Assembly (NCBI GenBank): GCA_904501675.1
Contig: CAJGCL010000055.1
Location: 1 to 12,657 of the forward strand
Direction: 5' to 3'
Length of the DNA: 12,657 bases
From: Clostridiaceae bacterium
GTDB lineage: Bacteria; Bacillota; Clostridia; Oscillospirales; Acutalibacteraceae
Below, one piece after another: positions 7,451 to 12,657 of the stretch. A program made the translations under genes and the position numbers. The notes beneath the pieces are model-generated. The model saw only the letters and a list, made by a program, of their open reading frames with translations. It searched no databases and was not told where the DNA came from. The stretch's first letter is position 1. Each line of letters begins with the position of its first letter.

Positions 7451-8923
7451 ATGAACCTTTCCGAATTGAATAAGAAATATACTGTTGTTATTGTTGGTAG
7501 CGGTATTGCAGGGCTTTATGCGGCGCTGAATTTCCCCCAAAGTGTAGATATTCTTATGCTTTCAAAAAAGGAACGCCACCAATCGAACAGCTCTCTTGCT
7601 CAGGGCGGTATTGCCTGCGTGCTTGATTTAGAAAATGATAGCTACGACTTGCATATTGAAGATACTCTTATTGCCGGCAAGAGGGAAAATGACCTTGACG
7701 CAGTTACAGAGCTTTGCACCCAAGGCCCGGAAGATGTTTTAAAAACCATTGAATATGGTGTTGAGTACGACCGCGATAAAAACGGTGAGCTTATTAAAAC
7801 TCTTGAGGGTGGCCACTGCAGAAGAAGAATTCTCCACCATAAAGACACATCAGGTAAAGAAATGGTGGACAAGCTGATGCTTCAGGTTGAAGCTCTACCA
7901 AATGTTACTATTGCCGATGAAACTATGGTAACAGCAATGGACCGCATTAAAAACGGATTCAGAATTCAGATTATGAGCGGTTCAGAGTTTAAAACAGTTT
8001 ATTCCGATTTCTGCCTTTTGGCTTCAGGCGGTATAGGAAGAGTTTATAAATACACAACTAACCCATCGGTTGCTACAGGCGACGGCATTCGTCTCGCCTA
8101 CGAAATGGGCGCTTCAATTAAAAACCTCAGCTACGTTCAGTTCCATCCCACTGCTTTCAATGGTGCAAACCGTGAACAGTTCCTTATAAGCGAGGCTGTC
8201 AGAGGTGAGGGCGCATACCTTCTCAATTGCAATAAAGAGCGCTTTATGGACAGATATGATGAACGCCTTGAGCTTGCTCCAAGAGATGTTGTTTCCCGTT
8301 CAATTATTATGGAATCAAGGCGTTTGGGCAGTAACAGTTTTTTTCTTGATATTCGCTATAAAGGTGAGGAATATCTCAAAAACCGCTTCCCCGGTATATA
8401 TGCAGGCTGCTTAAAGCAGGGCGTTGATATTTCAAAAGATTTAATTCCTGTTTTCCCTTGTCAGCATTACCTTATGGGTGGTATTGAGGTTGACCTTAAC
8501 GCCAGAACAACTCTACCCCGTCTTTATGCTGCAGGCGAATGCTCCTGCACAGGTGTTCACGGAAAAAACAGGCTTGCAAGCAACTCTCTTTTAGAGGCGC
8601 TTGTATTCGGCAGAAAAGCCGCAGAGGATATTACAAAATGTATCGAAGCAGGCTTCTACAAGGTTGCTGTTCCCGAAAACGAGCAGGAGCCTGAGGTTTC
8701 AGGCGCACCTCTTCCAAAAGGCACACGTACAGAAATACGCGATACTCTTCAGCGAGCATATTTCGTTATCCCCGACGAAGGCGCAATCCACGAAGGCAAA
8801 AAGCGTATTGAAAACATTTTACAAAGGCTTAAAAACGGCAAATTTGCCATTACTGCAGATTATTGCGAGGCGCTTTCCCTTGCAACAATTGCGTATATAA
8901 TTCTCAAGGAGGTAGACAGATGA
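7451..8923 (+). CDS. nadB: L-aspartate oxidase
   Basis: NadB oxidises L-aspartate to iminoaspartate with FAD, feeding NadA; in anaerobes fumarate can be the electron acceptor. FAD-binding motifs are GSGIAG (16-21), SSLAQGGIA (47-55) and the C-terminal AAGECSCTGVHGKNRLASNS (360-379). Active-site residues matching E. coli NadB His244, Glu260, Arg290 and His351 are His232 (FHPTA), Glu248 (SEAVRGEG), Arg278 (APRDVVSR) and His339 (CQHYLMGG). The Thr that precedes the Glu in E. coli is Ser here. At 490 residues it is about 50 shorter than the E. coli enzyme, all from the C-terminal helical domain, while the catalytic part is complete. The motifs distinguish it from succinate dehydrogenase SdhA, a relative, and the operon confirms the role. 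Its stop overlaps the nadC start (ATGA), pointing to coupled translation. Confidence 0.96.
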   Translation: MNLSELNKKYTVVIVGSGIAGLYAALNFPQSVDILMLSKKERHQSNSSLAQGGIACVLDLENDSYDLHIEDTLIAGKRENDLDAVTELCTQGPEDVLKTIEYGVEYDRDKNGELIKTLEGGHCRRRILHHKDTSGKEMVDKLMLQVEALPNVTIADETMVTAMDRIKNGFRIQIMSGSEFKTVYSDFCLLASGGIGRVYKYTTNPSVATGDGIRLAYEMGASIKNLSYVQFHPTAFNGANREQFLISEAVRGEGAYLLNCNKERFMDRYDERLELAPRDVVSRSIIMESRRLGSNSFFLDIRYKGEEYLKNRFPGIYAGCLKQGVDISKDLIPVFPCQHYLMGGIEVDLNARTTLPRLYAAGECSCTGVHGKNRLASNSLLEALVFGRKAAEDITKCIEAGFYKVAVPENEQEPEVSGAPLPKGTRTEIRDTLQRAYFVIPDEGAIHEGKKRIENILQRLKNGKFAITADYCEALSLATIAYIILKEVDR

Positions 8924-9756
8924 TTTTGCCCCAGTTTTATGTTGATGACCTTATTAAAAACGCAATTAAAGAGGACATTAACTACATAGATGTTGCAACA
9001 GATTATCTTTTAGACGAAAATGAAGAAAGCGAAGCAGTTTTTATTGCTAAGGCAGACGGCGTGCTTTGCGGACTTGATGTTGCAATGAGAGTATTTACTC
9101 TTTTAGACGATACCTTCACCTGCACTCTTCACAAAAAAGATGGCGACGGAATAAAGAAAGGCGACCTTATTGCTGAACTTAAAGGCAAAACAGTAAGGCT
9201 CTTAAAGGGCGAAAGAACTGCTCTTAACCTTATTCAGCATATGAGCGGTATTGCTACTATAACAAACGCTTGCGTTAAAGAAATTGAAGGTACAAGCGGT
9301 ACTATTGCCGATACAAGAAAAACGCTTCCCGGTCTTCGTTCGTTACAGAAATACGCTGTAACATGCGGCGGCGGAAGAAATCACCGCTACAACCTTTCCG
9401 ATTGCGCAATGCTTAAGGATAACCATATAGACGCTAAAGGCGGTATTACTCCTGCAGTTAAGGCTTTAAGAGAAAAAATCGGCCATACTGTTAAAATAGA
9501 GGTAGAAACAAGAACTCTCGACGAGGTAAAAGAAGCTCTTAATGCGGGCGCAGATATTATTATGCTCGATAATATGGATAACGCTACAATGGCAGATGCT
9601 GTAAAAATTGTTAACGGCAAGGCTCTTTTAGAAGCATCAGGCAACCTTACAAAGGAACGCCTGAGAAGTGTGGCAGAGCTTGGTGTAGATATTCTTTCTA
9701 TCGGTGCTCTCACTCATTCAGTTGAAGCATTCGATATTTCAATGAGAATGAAATAA
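8920..9756 (+). CDS. nadC: Nicotinate-nucleotide pyrophosphorylase (carboxylating)
   Basis: NadC (quinolinate phosphoribosyltransferase) joins quinolinate to PRPP and releases CO2, giving nicotinate mononucleotide. The start at 8920 overlaps the nadB stop by 4 nt and has AAGGAGG 7 nt upstream. This gives 278 residues, the normal family length; an earlier in-frame ATG at 8863 lies inside nadB and is unlikely. Key patches are GERTALN (97-103), DTRKTLPGLR (131-140), the basic GGRNHRYN (151-158), LKDNHI (165-170), EVE (194-196), MLDNMD (215-220), EASGN (238-242) and IGALTHS (261-267). It is the last gene of the NAD block; the next gene starts 40 nt downstream with no terminator between. Confidence 0.97.
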   Translation: MILPQFYVDDLIKNAIKEDINYIDVATDYLLDENEESEAVFIAKADGVLCGLDVAMRVFTLLDDTFTCTLHKKDGDGIKKGDLIAELKGKTVRLLKGERTALNLIQHMSGIATITNACVKEIEGTSGTIADTRKTLPGLRSLQKYAVTCGGGRNHRYNLSDCAMLKDNHIDAKGGITPAVKALREKIGHTVKIEVETRTLDEVKEALNAGADIIMLDNMDNATMADAVKIVNGKALLEASGNLTKERLRSVAELGVDILSIGALTHSVEAFDISMRMK

Positions 9757-9796
9757 TCCCGCCAAATTCTATTCTTTAAATTTTTCGGAGGTTAAT

Positions 9797-12220
9797 ATGT
9801 TCGAAAATCTTATTAAAACCTTAAAGAAATATCCTTTTTATAAGTGGTATGTGTATACCCTTCCAAAGCTCCGTTATACAAAATGGTATAAGCGCTTAAA
9901 GCTTGATGACCACGCTATTCTTTTAGAATCACAGCATGGTACAGAAATCAGCGGCAATATCTTTTACCTTATTAAAGAGCTTGCAACTAACAAAGAGTAT
10001 GCTGATTATAAAATTTACCTCAGCTGCCGTGCAGGTACAAAGAAAAAGTTCGAGGAAATTTTAAAGCATTACAAAATCAAGAATGTTATACCTGTTATCG
10101 TTTCAACAAAAGCGTACATGAAAGCTCTCGCTTCTGCAAAATACCTTTTCAACGATAACACATTCCTTCCTTTCTACCTTAAGAAAGAGGGTCAGGTTTA
10201 CCTTAACACATGGCATGGCACACCTTTAAAAACTCTCGGCAGAGGCATTAAAAACGCTATGCACGGTATAGGTAACGCTCAGAAAAACTTTGTTTGCGCA
10301 GATTATCTTCTTTACCCTAACCGCTACACTATGGAGCATATGGTAGAGGATTATATGCTTGATAACATTGCTTTGGGTGAATGCCTTCTTGGTGGTTATC
10401 CTCGAAACACAGCGTTTTTTGATAAAAAGCGTGGGGATAAAATAATTAAAGAGTTAGGTCTTGAGGATAAAAAGATTTACGCTTATATGCCTACATGGCG
10501 CGGAAGCACAGGTAACATTGATGCAAAAGCAAACGCTTATTTCCAGTATTATCTTTATGAGTTAGATAAGCTTCTCGCTGAGGACGAAATAGTTTACCTT
10601 AACCTTCATCCAATTGCTAAAAAAGACGTAGATTTTGACACCTTCAAGCACATCCGCAACTTCCCTGAGGAATATGAAACATATGATTTCCTCAACTGCG
10701 CCCAATGTCTTGTTACTGACTATTCAAGCGTTTTCTACGATTATGCAAATACAGGCAAGAAAATAATTCTTTTCACCTTTGACGAAGAAGATTATTTTGC
10801 AGACCGCGGTGTTTACAAGCCTCTTTCAGAGCTTCCTTTCCCAAATGTTAAAACTCTTGAAGATTTACTTAAGGAAATGCGCTCCGAGAAAAACTATGAC
10901 GACTCCGCCTTCCTTCAGGAATATTGCTCCTTCGATTGCCCTGAGGCAACAAAAGCAATTCTTGATTTTGCTATAAAAGGCAAAGCATCTTCAAAATTAG
11001 AAGAGGTTCCATTTAAGAAAAACGGCAAAAAGAATGTTTTATTTTACCTTGGTAACCTTGACCAGAATGGTATTACAACATCAGGCATGAACCTTCTTAA
11101 AAACCTTGATACAACAGAATATAACTACTATGTTTCTTTCCCTGCAGAAAAAGCAAAGCTTCATCAGGAAACAATTGCTGCTCTTCCTGAAGGCGTGTTC
11201 TATTTCCCGATTCAGGGTGTGTTCAATTTAGGTCAGATAAAGAAAAAAATCTGGCTCGCGTTCAACAAGGGGCGCCTTCCTGCAGGTCCCGTAATGTCTA
11301 TTCTCAAAAAGGATTGGCAGCTTGAAATTCACCGCACCTTTGGCGATGCTCCGTTCAGCACAGCTATTCAGTTCAACGGCTACGAAGCCAAAATGATTCT
11401 TCTTTTCTCACAGTTCAAGTGCAACAACGCGATTTTCGTTCATAGCGATATGACAAAGGAAATTGAGCTTAAAGGCAACCAGAGAAATTCCGTTCTTAAA
11501 TATGCCTATAAGCACTACGATAAGGTTGCCCTTGTAACAGAGGATATTGAAAAAGCAACTGCATCCTTTGTAAAGAAAACAGATAATTTTATTCTTGCCC
11601 GCAACATTATAGCTTTCGACGAAATTATTGAAAAAGGCAACGGCGAAATCAAATTTGACGAAGGTATTACACAGAGTAACAGAACTGTTGACGATGTAAA
11701 GCAGATTCTCGAAAGCGACGCAAAGGTTATAATCAGCGTTGGCAGATTCTCACCTGAAAAAGACCACAAACGAATGATTGATGCCTTCAATAACGTGTGG
11801 CAAGAAAACAAAAACACATATTTTATCATCATCGGTGGTATACAGCGCGACGATATTTATGATAATCTTTGCGAATACGTAAAAACTCTTCCTTGTAAGG
11901 ATAACGTTGTTCTTATTCTTTCAATGACTAATCCATTACCAATCGTTAAGGCTTGCGATGGCTTTATTCTTGCATCTCATTATGAAGGCTTTGGCCTTGT
12001 TATTGTTGAAGCAGATATTTTAGGCTTGCCTGCAATTTCTACAGATATTACGGGTCCTCGTACCTTTATGCAGAATAACAACGGAACACTTGTTGAAAAC
12101 ACCCAAAAGGGCGTTGAAGAAGGCTTTAAAATGCTTATCGAGGGCAAGGTTCCTATGATGACGAGCGATTATAAAAAATATAACGAACAAGCCTTGAAAG
12201 AATTTAAGAGTACACTATAA
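9797..12220 (+). CDS. Two-domain protein: CDP-glycerol glycerophosphotransferase (TagF-type) fused to a GT4 glycosyltransferase
   Basis: The 807-residue protein has two catalytic modules. Residues ~40-395 match the CDP-glycerol:poly(glycerophosphate) glycerophosphotransferase family, with NTWHGTPLK (137-145, catalytic-type His140), PTWRG (232-236), LNLHP (268-272) and VTDYSSVFYDYA (306-317). Residues ~412-800 form a GT-B glycosyltransferase of family GT4: SVGRFSPEKDH (647-657) is the nucleotide-sugar loop and YEGFGLVIVEA (729-739) carries the E-x7-E motif (Glu730, Glu738). No signal peptide or membrane segment is evident, but the N-terminus is rich in aromatic and basic residues (about 11-34), as in peripheral membrane TagF proteins. 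The product probably adds polyol-phosphate and sugar units to a teichoic acid-like surface polymer at the inner face of the membrane; the donor and acceptor are unknown. CGGAGG lies 6 nt before the ATG. Expression may come by read-through from nadC, since no clear promoter is seen in the 40-nt gap. Confidence 0.88.
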   Translation: MFENLIKTLKKYPFYKWYVYTLPKLRYTKWYKRLKLDDHAILLESQHGTEISGNIFYLIKELATNKEYADYKIYLSCRAGTKKKFEEILKHYKIKNVIPVIVSTKAYMKALASAKYLFNDNTFLPFYLKKEGQVYLNTWHGTPLKTLGRGIKNAMHGIGNAQKNFVCADYLLYPNRYTMEHMVEDYMLDNIALGECLLGGYPRNTAFFDKKRGDKIIKELGLEDKKIYAYMPTWRGSTGNIDAKANAYFQYYLYELDKLLAEDEIVYLNLHPIAKKDVDFDTFKHIRNFPEEYETYDFLNCAQCLVTDYSSVFYDYANTGKKIILFTFDEEDYFADRGVYKPLSELPFPNVKTLEDLLKEMRSEKNYDDSAFLQEYCSFDCPEATKAILDFAIKGKASSKLEEVPFKKNGKKNVLFYLGNLDQNGITTSGMNLLKNLDTTEYNYYVSFPAEKAKLHQETIAALPEGVFYFPIQGVFNLGQIKKKIWLAFNKGRLPAGPVMSILKKDWQLEIHRTFGDAPFSTAIQFNGYEAKMILLFSQFKCNNAIFVHSDMTKEIELKGNQRNSVLKYAYKHYDKVALVTEDIEKATASFVKKTDNFILARNIIAFDEIIEKGNGEIKFDEGITQSNRTVDDVKQILESDAKVIISVGRFSPEKDHKRMIDAFNNVWQENKNTYFIIIGGIQRDDIYDNLCEYVKTLPCKDNVVLILSMTNPLPIVKACDGFILASHYEGFGLVIVEADILGLPAISTDITGPRTFMQNNNGTLVENTQKGVEEGFKMLIEGKVPMMTSDYKKYNEQALKEFKSTL

Positions 12221-12221
12221 T

Positions 12222-12263
12222 AGCTGCCAGATACCAGATGGCAGGTATTGGTACTCGGTAACT
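12222..12263. repeat. Degenerate heptanucleotide tract A
   Basis: Six consecutive 7-nt units can be laid out from 12222: AGCTGCC, AGATACC, AGATGGC, AGGTATT, GGTACTC, GGTAACT. The second base is always G, the first always a purine, and the last four bases vary. The periodicity is not a multiple of three, so it is not coding. It sits just after the stop codon of the fusion gene, before its terminator. Short inverted repeats (CTGCCA/TGGCAG, 12224-12229 with 12239-12244) arise within it. Confidence 0.6.
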
Positions 12264-12284
12264 AAAACTTAAATTTTAAAAAGC

Positions 12285-12317
12285 AACAGCACCTTCCTGT
12301 GAAGGTGCTGTTTTTTT
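12285..12317 (+). terminator. Strong intrinsic terminator after the TagF-GT4 fusion gene
   Basis: A perfect 10-bp stem, CAGCACCTTC (12287-12296) with GAAGGTGCTG (12301-12310) around a CTGT loop, extended by A-T pairs, is followed by seven T residues. It ends the transcript that carries the fusion gene and possibly nadABC. Confidence 0.95.
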
Positions 12318-12318
12318 A

Positions 12319-12339
12319 GTTAGGAATGAGGAATTGTGA
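12319..12339. repeat. Degenerate heptanucleotide tract B
   Basis: Three 7-nt units GTTAGGA, ATGAGGA, ATTGTGA follow the terminator directly. They are too few to be certain alone, but they share the period of tracts A and C nearby. Confidence 0.35.
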
Positions 12340-12381
12340 GAAGGCTACACTTCCAAACAATTTAAAGCTTTGCGAAGCTCT

Positions 12382-12409
12382 GGCATCAGGCGACTGGCGA
12401 CTGGTAGCT
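12382..12409. repeat. Degenerate heptanucleotide tract C
   Basis: Four 7-nt units GGCATCA, GGCGACT, GGCGACT, GGTAGCT, two of them identical, lead up to the first copy of the 111-bp repeat. The tract occupies the place where, by alignment on a shared TTGCGAAGCT (12370-12379 versus 12485-12494), the tail of another 111-bp unit would be expected. Confidence 0.55.
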
Positions 12410-12412
12410 AAC

Positions 12413-12649
12413 CAAGTTATTCGCAAACACAGGAAACCTATTTCCCGTAAATTCCGAGATTTTGATGAAGAACGCCGTTTTAAATTGCGAAGCTGTATAC
12501 AGATACTGCGAGCAATGAAAAAACAAGTTATTCGCAAACACAGGAAACCTATTTCCCGTAAATTCCGAGATTTTGATGAAGAACGCCGTTTTAAATTGCG
12601 AAGCTGTATACAGATACTGCGAGCAATGAAAAAACAAGTTATTCGCAAA
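12413..12649. repeat. 111-bp exact tandem repeat, two full copies plus a 15-nt third start
   Basis: Copy 1 is 12413-12523, copy 2 is 12524-12634, and 12635-12649 repeats the first 15 nt before the sequence diverges. By eye the two full copies are identical. Each unit holds a GGAAA-CCTA-TTTCC hairpin (12432-12445 in copy 1), a 10-bp palindrome CTGTATACAG (12493-12502) and an ATTGC/GCAAT inverted pair (12484-12516). Because 111 is 37 codons, several frames on both strands stay open: a plus-strand frame runs from an ATG at 12326 to the window edge and encodes a basic 37-residue repeat, and two minus-strand frames are open too. None has a convincing ribosome binding site, so I read this as a non-coding or mobile-type repeat. 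The rest of 12318-12657 holds no gene I can support. Confidence 0.8.
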
Positions 12650-12657
12650 AGCTCGGG

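Noticed and set aside
12316..12648. Minus-strand open frames (110 and 83 codons) across the right-end repeats
   Set aside because: They are open only because the 111-bp unit is a multiple of three. The longer one ends inside the T-run of the terminator, there is no ribosome binding site, and the plus strand is open over the same bases.
12413..12649. Possible CRISPR array
   Set aside because: The repeats are directly abutting 111-bp units with no unique spacers, unlike repeat-spacer architecture.
12326..12657. Plus-strand open frame starting at ATG 12326 and running off the window
   Set aside because: The ribosome binding site is weak and too close, the first 30 codons run through period-7 sequence, and the rest is the tandem repeat. 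Kept as an open question in the findings rather than called a gene.

Overview
The window reads as chromosomal DNA of a moderately AT-rich anaerobic Bacillota, most likely a gut clostridium of the Oscillospiraceae/Ruminococcaceae or Lachnospiraceae type. The pointers are the AAGGAGG-type ribosome binding sites, sigma-A promoters with extended -10 boxes, a PnuC/NadABC set of clostridial type, an L-fucose isomerase beside a large glycoside hydrolase-like gene, and a TagF-type cell-surface polymer enzyme. This placement is inference; no rRNA or tRNA is present to anchor it.

Layout. (1) 1-4240, carbohydrate block: the 3' part of a large glycoside hydrolase-like gene (+) converges on fucI (-). They share a hairpin terminator that can work in both directions. 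fucI has its own strong promoter and an operator-like palindrome. (2) 4241-6296, minus strand: glyA (serine hydroxymethyltransferase) followed by pnuC (nicotinamide riboside transporter). The 100-nt gap between them holds a compact set of mutually exclusive hairpins ending in a T-run right before the pnuC ribosome binding site. (3) 6297-6528: a divergent promoter region, with one good promoter facing glyA and one facing nadA. (4) 6529-9756, plus strand: nadA-nadB-nadC, a tight operon for de novo NAD synthesis from aspartate. (5) 9797-12220, plus strand: one 807-residue protein that joins a CDP-glycerol glycerophosphotransferase (TagF-type) domain to a GT4 glycosyltransferase domain, then a strong terminator. 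(6) 12318-12657: no convincing gene, but two kinds of repeat, namely short tracts of degenerate 7-nt units and an exact 111-bp tandem duplication.

How the genes fit together. nadABC makes nicotinate mononucleotide from aspartate and dihydroxyacetone phosphate, while pnuC imports nicotinamide riboside, so the centre of the window holds both de novo and salvage routes to NAD. glyA (one-carbon metabolism) lies between the two NAD transcription units. The left block probably releases and isomerises a deoxyhexose such as L-fucose. The right-hand fusion protein probably builds a teichoic acid-like surface polymer.

Most of the window is ordinary housekeeping and accessory metabolism. The parts that known gene families do not explain are the glyA-pnuC intergenic RNA-like element and the repeat-rich right end; neither can be shown to be a new system from sequence alone.
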